Assembly (NCBI GenBank): GCA_035510855.1
Contig: DATKGG010000064.1
Location: 1-36,572 of the forward strand
Direction: 5' to 3'
DNA: 36,572 nt
Origin: Palsa-459 sp035510855
Lineage (GTDB): Bacteria; Actinomycetota; Acidimicrobiia; Acidimicrobiales; RAAP-2
Part shown: positions 24,985 to 33,963 of the stretch, piece by piece
Layout of the letters: each line of letters opens with the position of its first letter
Numbering within the stretch: the stretch's first letter is position 1
Notes under the pieces: generated by a model
The model's database searches: none
What the model saw: the letters and a program-made list of their open reading frames with translations, nothing else
Told to the model about the DNA's origin: nothing
Position numbers and translations under genes: made by a program

Positions 24985-26352
24985 GTGACAGCAGCGCCGC
25001 CGGATCGGCCCTCCCTCGAGGCGCTCTCCGCGCTCGTTGACTCCGGCGAGGTCGACACGGTCCTCGTGGCGGTCGCCGACATGCAGGGACGTCTCCAGGG
25101 CAAGCGCCTCGACGCCGAGTTCTTCCTGGCAGAGGTCGCCGCCGGGACGCTCGAGGGCTGCGGGTACCTGCTCGCTTCGGACGTCGACATGGCGACCGTC
25201 GACGGCTTCGCGCTCTCGTCGTGGAGCAACGGCTATGGCGACCTCGTCTTTCGGCCCGACCTCGCCACGATCAGGCGTGTGCCGTGGCACGACCGGACGG
25301 CGCTCGTGTTCGCCGACGTCGAAGACGAGCACGCGATGACGGTCGCGGTGTCACCGCGCCAGGTGCTCGCCCGGCAGGTCGCCCGCCTCGCCGACCGAGG
25401 ATGGACCGGGCTTGCGGGCACGGAGCTCGAGTTCTTGGTCTTCACCGACACCTATGAGGAGGCCTGGTCCGCGGGCTACCGGTCCATGACGCCGGTGAAC
25501 CTCTACAACGTCGACTACTCCCTGCAGGGCACCGGGCGGATCGAGCCGTTGCTCGGCCGGCTCCGCCGATCCATGCGAGGGGCAGGCATGGTGGTCGAGT
25601 CTGCCAAGGGCGAGTGCAACCTCGGCCAGCACGAGATCGCGTTCCGCTACGCCGAGCTGCTCGACAAGGCCGACGAGCACAGCCTCTTCAAGCTGGGCGC
25701 GAAGGAGATCGCGGCCCAGGAGGGTTGCAGCCTCACGTTCATGGCGAAGTTCGACGAGCGGGAGGGCAACTCGTGCCACATACACCTCTCGGTTCGCGAC
25801 GTCTCGGGCGCGCCCGTATTCGCGGGTGATGACCCGCATGCCTTGTCGGAGGTCTTCGAGCACTTCCTCGCGGGTCTCATCGCGCACGCACGGGAGCTGA
25901 GCGTGTTCCTCGCGCCCAACGTCAACAGCTACAAGCGGTTCGTCGAGGGATCGTTTGCGCCGACGGCGCTGCTCTGGGGACGCGACAACCGGACGTGCGC
26001 GTTCCGCGTCGTCGGCCATGGCGACTCGCTTCGCGTCGAGACGAGGATCCCCGGCGGGGACGTGAACCCGTACCTCGCGATCGCCGCCCTCGTGGCCGCG
26101 GGCCTGCGCGGGATCGACGACGCCCTGCCGCTTCGCGAGGGATTCGAGGGCAACGCCCACGGCTCGGGCGCGCCCCGCATGCCGACCAGCCTCAGTGAGG
26201 CCCTGGGGCTCTTCGAGCACAGCGACATGGTCCGGGCCGCGTTCTCCGACGAGGTGGTCGACCACTACGTCCACGCCGCGCGCGTCGAGCTGGCCGCCTT
26301 CGGCGCGTCGGTGACGGACTGGGAGCGCTACCGGGGATTCGAGCGCCTGTGA
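24985..26352 (+). CDS. Glutamine-synthetase-like gamma-glutamyl ligase (GlnA3/GlnA4/PuuA type)
   Basis: A 455-residue protein of the glutamine-synthetase superfamily. It has the metal-binding GTELEF (Glu147, Glu149), ESAKGECNLGQHEI (about 205-218), GNSCHIHLS with His265 and His267, and NSYKRFVEGSFAPTALLWGRDNRTCAF. The Tyr adenylylation site of GSI-beta enzymes is not present. Together with its aldehyde dehydrogenase partner, it resembles ligases that glutamylate polyamines, ethanolamine or other amines rather than ammonia. Substrate choice is unproven. GTG start with GGGAGG upstream; TAATGT at 24940-24945 could be its -10 box. It overlaps the next gene by 4 bp (GTGA). Confidence 0.88.
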   Translation: MTAAPPDRPSLEALSALVDSGEVDTVLVAVADMQGRLQGKRLDAEFFLAEVAAGTLEGCGYLLASDVDMATVDGFALSSWSNGYGDLVFRPDLATIRRVPWHDRTALVFADVEDEHAMTVAVSPRQVLARQVARLADRGWTGLAGTELEFLVFTDTYEEAWSAGYRSMTPVNLYNVDYSLQGTGRIEPLLGRLRRSMRGAGMVVESAKGECNLGQHEIAFRYAELLDKADEHSLFKLGAKEIAAQEGCSLTFMAKFDEREGNSCHIHLSVRDVSGAPVFAGDDPHALSEVFEHFLAGLIAHARELSVFLAPNVNSYKRFVEGSFAPTALLWGRDNRTCAFRVVGHGDSLRVETRIPGGDVNPYLAIAALVAAGLRGIDDALPLREGFEGNAHGSGAPRMPTSLSEALGLFEHSDMVRAAFSDEVVDHYVHAARVELAAFGASVTDWERYRGFERL

Positions 26353-27713
26353 GCTCGACGGTGCAGGTCGTGAACCCCGCGACCGAGTCGACGATCCGAG
26401 CCGTGGAGTTCCTCGACGCTGAGGAGACTGACGCGAGGATCGCCGACGCCGCAGCCGCAGCCCCTGCATGGCGTTCGGTCGCTCCCGCGGATCGCGCCCG
26501 GCTGCTGCACCGGTTCGCCGCGAACGTGGACGCGCACCTGGGTGAGCTGGCCGACCTCGAGGTCGCCAACGCCGGGCACACCATCGCCAGCGCGCGATGG
26601 GAGGCACAGAACGTCCGCGACGTGCTCGCCTACTTCGCCGGCGCGCCCGAGCGCCACGTCGGCCGCCAGATCCCCGTCGCCGGCGGCGTCGACCTCACCT
26701 TCTATGAGCCGCTCGGCGTCGTCGGGATCATCGTGCCGTGGAACTTCCCGATGCCGATCGCCGCATGGGGTGCCGCGCCCGCACTCGCGGCAGGCAACAC
26801 AGTCGTGCTGAAGCCCGCCGAGCAGACCCCCCTCACCGCGATCAGGCTCGAGCAGCTCGCGCTCGAGGCGGGGATTCCAGAGGGCGTGTTCCAGGTCCTG
26901 GCGGGCGAGGGCCGCGTCGTCGGCGACCGCATCGTCACGCACGACTCGGTGCGCAAGGTCTGCTTCACCGGCTCGGGTGCCGTCGGCCGCCAGGTCATGG
27001 CCGCGTGTGCGACGCAGATGAAGCGCGTCACCCTGGAGCTCGGCGGCAAGAGCCCGAACATCGTGTTCGCGGACGCCGACGTCGAGCGGGCTGCCGCTCA
27101 AGCGCCCTATGCGGTCTTCGACAACGCGGGCCAGGACTGCTGTGCGCGGTCGCGCCTCCTTGTCGAGTCCGACGTCTACGACCGGTTCATGGAGCTGTTC
27201 GAGGTCGCGGTCAGCAACGTGCGGGTCCTCGACCCGACCGACGAGTCGAGCGAGGTCGGGCCTCTCATCTCGGCCACACAGCTCGAGCGGGTTCGCTCGT
27301 ACGTCGACGACGCTGAGGTCGCGTTCCGGGGGAGCGCGCCGACGGGGCAGGGCTACTGGTACCCGCCGACGGTGCTCGTGCCGCGCGACACCGCGGGGCG
27401 CGCGACGCGCGAGGAGATCTTCGGACCCGTGGTCTCGGTCGTTCGCTTCACTGGCGAGGACGAGGCACTGTCGATCGCCAACGACTCGCGGTACGGCCTG
27501 TCGGGCTCGATCTGGACCAAGGACATCGGACGTGCGCTTCGTGTCGCGCGCGGACTCCAGGCTGGGACGCTGTCGGTCAACTCCAACTCGTCGGTCCGGT
27601 ACTCGACGCCGTTCGGCGGCTTCAAGGAGTCCGGCATCGGGCGCGAGCTCGGGCCCGATGCCCTGCTCGGGTTCAGCGAGGAAAAGAACGTGTTCATCTC
27701 GACGGAGGTCTGA
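26349..27713 (+). CDS. Aldehyde dehydrogenase (NAD(P)-dependent)
   Basis: A 454-residue aldehyde dehydrogenase oxidising an aldehyde to the acid. Catalytic residues are visible: Asn132 in VPWNFP, Lys155 in LKPAE, Glu230 in TLELGGKSPN, and nucleophile Cys264 in GQDCCARSR. It is about 30 residues shorter than most class members, mainly in the loop before VAFRGSAPTGQGYWYPPTVL. It overlaps the ligase gene by 4 bp and the SDR gene by 1 bp, so all three are translated as a unit. A gamma-glutamyl-aminoaldehyde or a lyase-derived aldehyde are possible substrates. Confidence 0.93.
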   Translation: MSSTVQVVNPATESTIRAVEFLDAEETDARIADAAAAAPAWRSVAPADRARLLHRFAANVDAHLGELADLEVANAGHTIASARWEAQNVRDVLAYFAGAPERHVGRQIPVAGGVDLTFYEPLGVVGIIVPWNFPMPIAAWGAAPALAAGNTVVLKPAEQTPLTAIRLEQLALEAGIPEGVFQVLAGEGRVVGDRIVTHDSVRKVCFTGSGAVGRQVMAACATQMKRVTLELGGKSPNIVFADADVERAAAQAPYAVFDNAGQDCCARSRLLVESDVYDRFMELFEVAVSNVRVLDPTDESSEVGPLISATQLERVRSYVDDAEVAFRGSAPTGQGYWYPPTVLVPRDTAGRATREEIFGPVVSVVRFTGEDEALSIANDSRYGLSGSIWTKDIGRALRVARGLQAGTLSVNSNSSVRYSTPFGGFKESGIGRELGPDALLGFSEEKNVFISTEV

Positions 27714-28477
27714 TGGGTCGTCTCGAGGGCAAGATCGCGGTCATCACGGGTGCGGCGAGCGGCATCGGCCGCGCGAGCGCGCGCCGATTCGCCGAGGAAG
27801 GCGCACGCGTCATGGTCGCGGACCTCGCGACGAGCGAGGGCGAGGCGCTCGCAGCCGAGATCGGTGGGTCCTTCTGCCACGTCGACGTGGCGGACGAAGG
27901 CAGCGTCGAGCGGTGCTTCGAGACGACCGCGGCCACGTTCGGGGGCATCGACGTCCTCTTCAACAACGCGGGCATCTCGCCGCCCGAGGACGACTCGATC
28001 CTCACGACGTCGCTCGGGGCCTGGCGGCGGGTCCAGGAGGTGAACCTCACCTCGGTGTACCTGTGCTGCCACTACGGCATCCCGCACCTGCAGGCCCGAG
28101 GCGGTGGGTCGATCATCAACACGGCATCGTTCGTCGCCGTGCTCGGGTCCGCGACCTCGCAGATCTCCTACACCGCCTCCAAGGGCGGCGTGCTCTCGAT
28201 GAGCCGAGAGCTCGGCGTGCAGTTCGCACGCGAGGGCATCAGGGTGAACGCGCTGTGCCCCGGGCCGGTGAACACGCCGTTGCTCCAGGAGCTCTTCGCG
28301 AAGGACCCCGAGCGCGCCGCCCGGCGGCTCGTGCACGTCCCGATGGGGCGGTTCGCCGAGCCCGAGGAGATCGCGAGCGCGGCGCTGTTCCTCGCGAGTG
28401 ACGACGCCTCGTTCATCACCGCGTCGACGTTCATGGTGGACGGCGGCATCCAGGGCGCCTACGTCACACCCCTCTAG
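27713..28477 (+). CDS. Short-chain dehydrogenase/reductase (classical SDR)
   Basis: A 254-residue classical SDR. The NAD(P) motif TGAASGIG is at residues 12-19, NNAG at about 85-88, and the catalytic triad is Ser139, Tyr153 and Lys157 (TAS, then YTASK). An Asp after beta-2 (VADL) suggests NAD rather than NADP. It oxidises or reduces an alcohol/ketone. The ATG overlaps the aldehyde dehydrogenase stop (TGATG). In such cassettes an SDR can make the aldehyde that ALDH then oxidises. It ends about 25 bp before the convergent kinase gene. Confidence 0.93.
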   Translation: MGRLEGKIAVITGAASGIGRASARRFAEEGARVMVADLATSEGEALAAEIGGSFCHVDVADEGSVERCFETTAATFGGIDVLFNNAGISPPEDDSILTTSLGAWRRVQEVNLTSVYLCCHYGIPHLQARGGGSIINTASFVAVLGSATSQISYTASKGGVLSMSRELGVQFAREGIRVNALCPGPVNTPLLQELFAKDPERAARRLVHVPMGRFAEPEEIASAALFLASDDASFITASTFMVDGGIQGAYVTPL

Positions 28478-28501
28478 CCGCCCGAGATCAACGACGAGGA
28501 G

Positions 28502-30058
28502 TCAGCGAGCTCGATTGAGCCGGCGCCAGCGCTTCTTGCCCTCGGCGTAGAGCTCGGGGATCTCCTCGGCAAGCTCGTCGTAGCGCGCCGCTCGCGAGGC
28601 GTCGGGCTCGAAGGCGCGCGTGGGCGGCAGGACCGACACTGTCTCCTCGAGGCGCCGGTGACCGAGCGCGACCCCGGCGACGGCGGCCATGCCCCGCAGC
28701 TGGGCGAACATCGGGTCCTGGACCTGCTCGACGCGACGGTTGAGGACATCGGCGTACACCTGGCACCACAGCGCCGAGCGCGCGCCGCCACCGACGAGGC
28801 GGATCGGGTCGAGCCGCTGCTTCGCAAACTTCTCGACATAGCCGAGCAGCCAGCGACTGTTGTAGGCCACGCCCTCGAACACGGAGCGGACCATGTCCGC
28901 GGTCGTCGTCGAGAGCGACAGGTTCGTGAAGCCGCCGCGCGCGCTGCGGTCGTCGACGGGGGAGCGCTCGCCGGCGAGCCACGGCGTGAACAGCACCCCG
29001 CCTGCCCCTGGGTCCGCGGTGAGTGCGAGCTGGCTGAGCTCGTCATAGTCGAGCGCGACACCGCCGCCCGCGAGGATCCCTCGGAGCCACTCGAGCGCCT
29101 TGGCCCCGGTCTCTTGGTTGTTGACCAGCAGGTAGCTGTCGTTGGTGAGCCCTGGCACGGTGGCGATCGAGTGGAAGGAGTCGGTGTGCTTCTTCGGGAC
29201 CGGACAGCTGATCCACGAGGTGGTCGAGAGCGCGAGGTGCGTCGCGTACGGGGCAACGGCGCCCGCTCCGACGGCCGCGGCCTGGAGGTCGGGCAGCCCC
29301 GTGACGACCGCGACACCGCCCCTGAGACCGAGGGCGTCGGCGACGACGGCCTGCACGTGGCCGACGACCGAGCCGATCTCGTGGAGCGGCGGCAGCTTGT
29401 CCGTCGGGATGCCGAGCGGTCCGACCAGGTCGGCGTCGTACTCGAGCACGTCGAGTCGACGGTTGTCCGTCAGCCACGCACCCTGCATCGACGCGTGGCA
29501 CGCGGCGGCGACGCCGCTGAACCGCATCGTGAGGTAGTCGACTGGCTCGAGGAACCAGCTCGTGCGCGCGACGAGCTCGGGCTCGTCATGGAGCAGGTAG
29601 AGGAGGTGGCCGATCGGGTCGTCGCCCGACGTCGAGGGCGCCCCGCCTGTCTTCGTGATCCACTTCGTGATCGCCGCGGGCCGGTAGCCCTGGACCTTGC
29701 CGCCGATGAGCCGGCGCGTGTACGGCCCGCCCCTCGAGTCCATCCACATGACGCAGGCCCCGGTCGGGACGCCGTTCGCGTCGACTGGGACCGTGGAGGA
29801 CCACTGCCCCGTGACCGCGACAGCCGCCACGTCGTGAGCTTCGACGTCCTCACGCGAGAGGATCCGGCGGGAAGCGTCCGAGATCGTGCGCCACCACGCG
29901 CCCGCGTCCTGGGTGGCAGCGCCGCCCTGGCCGTAGTGAGTCGAGACGGCGTGGAGTTCCTGGGCAACGAGGCGGCCCTCGAGCGAGACCACACCGACCT
30001 TCAGCCCGCCAGTGCCGAGATCGATCGCGAGGCAGAGCGGCTCGTGGCCCTCGGTCAT
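28502..30058 (-). CDS. FGGY-family carbohydrate (or polyol) kinase
   Basis: A 518-residue two-domain sugar-type kinase. The phosphate loop IDLGTGGLKVGV is at residues 12-23, the substrate segment is TGQWSSTVPVD with MWMDSRG (about 83-110), the catalytic base Asp257 is in VTGLPDLQAAAVGAG, and the C-terminal nucleotide site is RLVGGGARSALWCQVYADVL. It would transfer phosphate from ATP to a hydroxyl of a sugar, polyol or related molecule. Similarity is to the xylulokinase branch, but the substrate is open. Its ATG overlaps the stop of the upstream PLP enzyme (ATGA), so the two must be made together. Confidence 0.92.
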   Translation of the reverse strand: MTEGHEPLCLAIDLGTGGLKVGVVSLEGRLVAQELHAVSTHYGQGGAATQDAGAWWRTISDASRRILSREDVEAHDVAAVAVTGQWSSTVPVDANGVPTGACVMWMDSRGGPYTRRLIGGKVQGYRPAAITKWITKTGGAPSTSGDDPIGHLLYLLHDEPELVARTSWFLEPVDYLTMRFSGVAAACHASMQGAWLTDNRRLDVLEYDADLVGPLGIPTDKLPPLHEIGSVVGHVQAVVADALGLRGGVAVVTGLPDLQAAAVGAGAVAPYATHLALSTTSWISCPVPKKHTDSFHSIATVPGLTNDSYLLVNNQETGAKALEWLRGILAGGGVALDYDELSQLALTADPGAGGVLFTPWLAGERSPVDDRSARGGFTNLSLSTTTADMVRSVFEGVAYNSRWLLGYVEKFAKQRLDPIRLVGGGARSALWCQVYADVLNRRVEQVQDPMFAQLRGMAAVAGVALGHRRLEETVSVLPPTRAFEPDASRAARYDELAEEIPELYAEGKKRWRRLNRAR

Positions 30059-31440
30059 CGAGCAGCCGGGAGGGAGCTCTGCTTGTCCATCATGTCGGTC
30101 ATCACCGCGCGGATGAACTCGTCTGCCTCGTCGGTGAGGCCGCCGATCACGCCGCCGTAGATGGAGCCCGACCTGGGTGCGGACGCTGCGTTCTTCCTCG
30201 CGTGCTCGACGGCGTCAGCCAGGTCGGTTGCCCAGGCCTCGACGACGCCCGGCTGGGTCTGTGGCCGCGTCACGGCCATGTGCAGCGCGTTGGGGTACTG
30301 CTGGCCATTGAGGCGCCACCCTCTCGTCCGCAGGAAGTCGTTCACGTGGTAGATGTCGAACGCGTCCGACGTGAACGCGAAGAGGAAGCTCGGCCGCCCG
30401 AGGATGCGGAGCTCGTCGTGGGACGCGACCGCGGCCTGCATTGCGACTGACGTCGCGAAGATCGCCTCGGCGTACCGGCGATAGCCCTCACGGCCGAGCT
30501 GGACCATCGACGCCCACGTGGCGGCGAGGAGGCCGCCGGAGCGCGAGCCCTCGATGCCCGGCGTGCAGTACTTGCCCCCGCTCCAGGAGGTCTGGAAGAA
30601 GTACTGGCTGTTGCGCAGCGCCTTGTCGTTGAAGCACAGCACGCTCGAGCCCTTCAGGCCGTAGCCGTACTTGTGGGTGTCGGCCGACATCGAGGTGACC
30701 CCGGGGACGGCGAGGTCGAACGCCGCGATGTCGTAGCCGAGCTCACGGCCGAACGGCAGGATGAATCCGCCGAGGCAACCGTCGACGTGGAGCCCCACAC
30801 CGCGATCGAGTGCGAGCTCACCGAGCGACTCGATGGGATCGATTGTGCCGTAGCCGTAGTTGCACGCCGAGCCCACGAGCGCGACCGTGTCCTTGTCGAT
30901 GTGATCGGCGACCCAGTCGAGGTCGACCTCGGTCGTGACCGGGTCGACAGGTGCCCGGCGCAGCTCGATGCCGAAGAGGTGGCACGCCTTGTCGAAGGCG
31001 GGGTGCGCGGTCTCGGGCTTGATCAGGTTCGGCGTTCGCGTGCGCGACGCGGCGTGCTCTCGGTACGCGAGGACCGCGTGGACGATGGAGTTCGTCCCAC
31101 CTGTCGTCACGAGGCCCGAAGGCTGCGAGGCTCCGTCGCTGCTCGCGCCGAGCATGTCGAGCGTCATGGCGATGATCTCTGCCTCGAACTTCGTCGCGCT
31201 CGGGCACATGTCGCGCTGTAGCGCGTTCACGTGCGAGAAGTGGCTGAACGCCTGGTTGATGAAGTCGTAGTGCTCGTGGTCGCCGCAGTACATCGTGCCG
31301 GAGCACTTGCCGGTCTCCCACATCGGGTCCTCGGCTCGGGCCATCGCGGCCAACTGCTCGAGCACCTCGGCTCGCGGGGTGCCCGACTCAGGGAGCCGAT
31401 CGTGGACGCCGAACTGATCGATGTAGGGGAACGAGGGCAT
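30055..31440 (-). CDS. Sphingosine-1-phosphate-lyase-like PLP enzyme
   Basis: A 461-residue PLP-dependent protein of the group-II decarboxylase/S1P-lyase fold. Landmarks match S1P lyases: CSGTMYCGD near the start, VTTGGTNSIVHAVLAYR, ETAHPAFDKACHLFGI, the cofactor Asp220 in LHVDGCLGGFILPF, Lys257 in MSADTHKYGYGLKGSS, and KYCTPGIEGSRSGGLLAATWA. True lyases split a 2-amino-3-hydroxy-1-phosphate into phosphoethanolamine and an aldehyde. No membrane anchor is present, as in other bacterial members. Start ATG with GGAGG upstream. Glutamate or aromatic decarboxylase activity is less likely but not excluded. It leads an operon with the FGGY kinase. Confidence 0.88.
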   Translation of the reverse strand: MPSFPYIDQFGVHDRLPESGTPRAEVLEQLAAMARAEDPMWETGKCSGTMYCGDHEHYDFINQAFSHFSHVNALQRDMCPSATKFEAEIIAMTLDMLGASSDGASQPSGLVTTGGTNSIVHAVLAYREHAASRTRTPNLIKPETAHPAFDKACHLFGIELRRAPVDPVTTEVDLDWVADHIDKDTVALVGSACNYGYGTIDPIESLGELALDRGVGLHVDGCLGGFILPFGRELGYDIAAFDLAVPGVTSMSADTHKYGYGLKGSSVLCFNDKALRNSQYFFQTSWSGGKYCTPGIEGSRSGGLLAATWASMVQLGREGYRRYAEAIFATSVAMQAAVASHDELRILGRPSFLFAFTSDAFDIYHVNDFLRTRGWRLNGQQYPNALHMAVTRPQTQPGVVEAWATDLADAVEHARKNAASAPRSGSIYGGVIGGLTDEADEFIRAVMTDMMDKQSSLPAAR

Positions 31441-31697
31441 GGATCCTCCGTCTCAGGTCGCTCAAATGTAGATGGGTCCGACCGCCATGCCGCGATCGGT
31501 CACCAACCTTGCGCGTGAAGCGGAACGAGTCAGTCGACATCAGCGTCTCCGGGGCGGTTCGCATGGCAGCGGTCCAACCTCGTTGGATTGGCCGGCGCCC
31601 TCGGGGATCACGATGCCTTGTGACGTCTGCGTCGCGGCCCGCGCGCCTAAGTGCGGATGGCACGCGTGGCACCGTCGCACACCAGCGCCGCGCGAGA
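31441..31697. other. Intergenic region upstream of the S1P-lyase-like gene
   Basis: About 260 bp without a supported gene. On the minus strand TACATT lies some 25 bp before the lyase start and could be a -10 box, but no good -35 box accompanies it. The other edge is the stop of the frameshifted secreted protein. Confidence 0.4.
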
Positions 31698-32661
31698 TCA
31701 GCTGATTCTGGGCTGGCTCGACGACCAGTTTCTCCCGCCGTTGCTCGTGCGCCAGATCGTCACTTTCCCGCTCGAGAACCCGACGCCGACCGCGAACCCT
31801 TCGTTCGCGTTGAAGAACTCCACCTCGACGGGCGCACGGTCGCCTCTGATGTCGCCGATCGGTTTCACCGACGACCAGGACTTACCGGCGTTGTGAGTGG
31901 CCTGCATGGTGGCACGATTGCCGATCACGAAGGCGGTCGTGCCCGACGTCGCGGCGACTGCGCTCAGGTAGCCCTGGCACAGTGCGGGGTCCTCCACGGT
32001 GACCCAGATCGGCCACATGGCCCCCTTCTCGGGATGCGAGACGACGTAAGCCCACCGTGTTGCTTGCGAGCACGAGGTAGGTCCCGCCGCCACCGTCAGA
32101 CCATCCCCGAGCGCCATTCGGCTGTGCGGCGTCGAGCCGCCACGGCCGCCCGCCATTCATCGAGACAGACAGCTCGAGGGGGAAGTCCGTCGCCAACTTC
32201 GACCGACAGCTCGCGAACGCTGCCCACACCGTCGCGCCGACGGCGACGACCTGTGCGACGCGCCCGGGCTCAGGGATCCGGAACCACGCTGCGTCACTGT
32301 CGTGGGACACGAATAGCGCGTCGCTGTCGCCTAGGAACGCGTCACCCTCACTGTCGGTGGCCAGCATCCCGCCGCAGCCCGGCGCGTGCGCCAGCGCATG
32401 GAACGTCGATGCGCCGTCCGACGTGCGAGCGACGTAGGTCTTGCATGGTGTGCCGTCAGAGGTCACGAACAGTCCGTAACCCTGCTGCGAGTTGCGCATC
32501 GCGACTTGTGAGAGGTCGTTGATCAAGTGATGCGCTGACGCACGCAGCCTCGTCTGGCTCGCTGCGGCGAACGGCGCCAACGCAGCGACGCCCAGTGACA
32601 AGGCCGTGACTATCACGGCGGTCCTCCATCCAGACTTCGCATGACGGTCGGAATGACTCAC
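31698..32661 (-). pseudogene. Secreted beta-propeller (BNR/Ycf48-like) with a frameshift
   Basis: The reading starts at GTG 32661 behind a strong AGGAGG, with a signal peptide (RTAVIVTALSLGVAALAPFAAA). It continues as repeats of the BNR/Ycf48 type (GQQ-like YGLFVTSD, FHALAHAPGCGG, ALFVSHDSDAAWF). Near 32050-32070 the frame must shift by one base (LVLASNT joins RWAYVVSHPEKGAMWPI). It then ends with VEVEFFNANEGFAVG and TIWRTSNGGRNWSSSQP at 31698. Both halves look like one protein of about 320 residues. It is either a recent pseudogene or a sequencing error. Confidence 0.7.
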
Positions 32662-32751
32662 GTGCACCTCCTGGAGTCTTGCAACGAGCGCAGTGCCTCT
32701 ATGTGGATGCGTCGAGTTCTATGCCAGTGACGACGGGGCACGTCGGTCCGC

Positions 32752-33963
32752 TTAACGCGTCGTCGCCGTGGCCATTCGGAAGAGCGTCCCGATGACCAGC
32801 GTGTCGATCGCCGACGCGCCCGAAGGCGTGAGGTGGACCTCGTCGGGCTGGCGTCCGAGCGCGAGTGCGCGACCGAGCCTGACGTAGGGCGTGTACGACC
32901 CAGAGGCGGTGGTGAACAGCTTTGCGATGCTCACGAACCTGCCCATCGCGATGGCGCGCAGTGCGGCCTCATCGATGGCGTTGACCTGGTTGACGAAGCG
33001 TTGCGAGACGTCGGCTCGAGGTCCCATCCTCGGCATGCCCACCCAGGCAATGGCCGCGCCGGCCGAGACCACGATGCGGACCAGCTGGCGCACCCTCGCC
33101 TCATAGGCGACGGCCCAGGCCCGGGTCCCCACTGCTGCGAGACCATGCTTCGTTGTAATGGGCTGCTGGTCATTGGCGCCGAACAGTGCGACCACGACAG
33201 TTGGGTGCACCGAGCGCATCTCGTCCTTGAGCTTTTTCGGCCAGTTGTAGAAGTCCGATCGAACGAGGCCGGTCGATCCCACCGCGTCGTCGATGACGGA
33301 CAGATAGTGACCGTCTGGCAGCGTGGGCGTGAATCCCCAGTCGAGGTCGATCCCGAGCGAGTCACCGATCACGAGGACTCTCGAGCGGTAGTGGAACTGC
33401 ACCGACGCCCTCGGTACGGACGCACCATTCGAGGTCACGACTCGAACGTCTTGCATGCCGAATCCCGGCGGGATGATGCCGTAGAGCGCGTCGGGGTTCT
33501 TGATCTCGACGACGCGCGCGGGATGATGGCCGACGAGCATCCTCGATCCAGCTCCGAAGCCAGTGCCTTGCACCAGGACCCTGGTGCCGCCACGCGAAGG
33601 CCCCGTGGCTGGTTTGACAGCACGGACGGTCGGCACGGTGCGGTAGGAGAACTGGTCTTGGGACGACGACATCGGGGCGTCGCCCGGCACGGTCACGGTG
33701 ACGTCGACGTTGCCGATCCCCGCGGGGGCCACCGCGCTGAGACTCGTGTTGTTGACGACGGTGAATCGTGCGGACTGCGTCCCGAAGTCGACGCTCGTCG
33801 CGTTGGCGAAGTCCGAGCCCGTGATTGACACGTCGGTGCCGCCCGTCGTCGGTCCGTGCGCCGGCAGGATCGCCGACACGGCAGGCCCGGACGGCCCCGC
33901 ACTCCCGCATCCCGCGAGGATCGCGCCACCCATCGCGACGGCGGCGAGGCATCGGAATTTCAC
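32752..33963 (-). CDS. Lipoprotein with two TIG/IPT domains and a C-terminal SGNH hydrolase
   Basis: A 403-residue lipoprotein (lipobox LAGC, Cys19). Two Ig-like TIG domains follow at about 28-108 and 110-194. An SGNH hydrolase of the DUF459/OatA-like type fills about 195-398: block I is VLVIGDSLG with Ser202, block III is ALFGANDQQP, and block V is DEVHLTPSG with Asp374 and His377. It probably adds or removes acetyl or other acyl groups on cell-wall polymers, with TIG domains as spacers or binders. The GTG at 33963 is chosen because the signal starts there; an ATG 27 codons upstream is possible but would bury the signal. Confidence 0.85.
   Translation of the reverse strand: MKFRCLAAVAMGGAILAGCGSAGPSGPAVSAILPAHGPTTGGTDVSITGSDFANATSVDFGTQSARFTVVNNTSLSAVAPAGIGNVDVTVTVPGDAPMSSSQDQFSYRTVPTVRAVKPATGPSRGGTRVLVQGTGFGAGSRMLVGHHPARVVEIKNPDALYGIIPPGFGMQDVRVVTSNGASVPRASVQFHYRSRVLVIGDSLGIDLDWGFTPTLPDGHYLSVIDDAVGSTGLVRSDFYNWPKKLKDEMRSVHPTVVVALFGANDQQPITTKHGLAAVGTRAWAVAYEARVRQLVRIVVSAGAAIAWVGMPRMGPRADVSQRFVNQVNAIDEAALRAIAMGRFVSIAKLFTTASGSYTPYVRLGRALALGRQPDEVHLTPSGASAIDTLVIGTLFRMATATTR

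Noticed and set aside
25351..26607. A 418-codon minus-strand frame opposite the glutamine-synthetase-like gene
   Set aside because: The sense strand has catalytic motifs and overlapping neighbours; the antisense frame has biased composition and no recognisable domain.
28658..30160. A 500-codon plus-strand frame opposite the FGGY kinase
   Set aside because: It consists of acidic/Arg-rich antisense sequence; the kinase on the other strand has all its motifs.
30055..31440. Glutamate decarboxylase
   Set aside because: It shares the fold, but the motif order and wording (HPAFDKA, HVDGCLGGF, DTHKYGYGLKGSS, GSRSGG) follow the S1P-lyase group.
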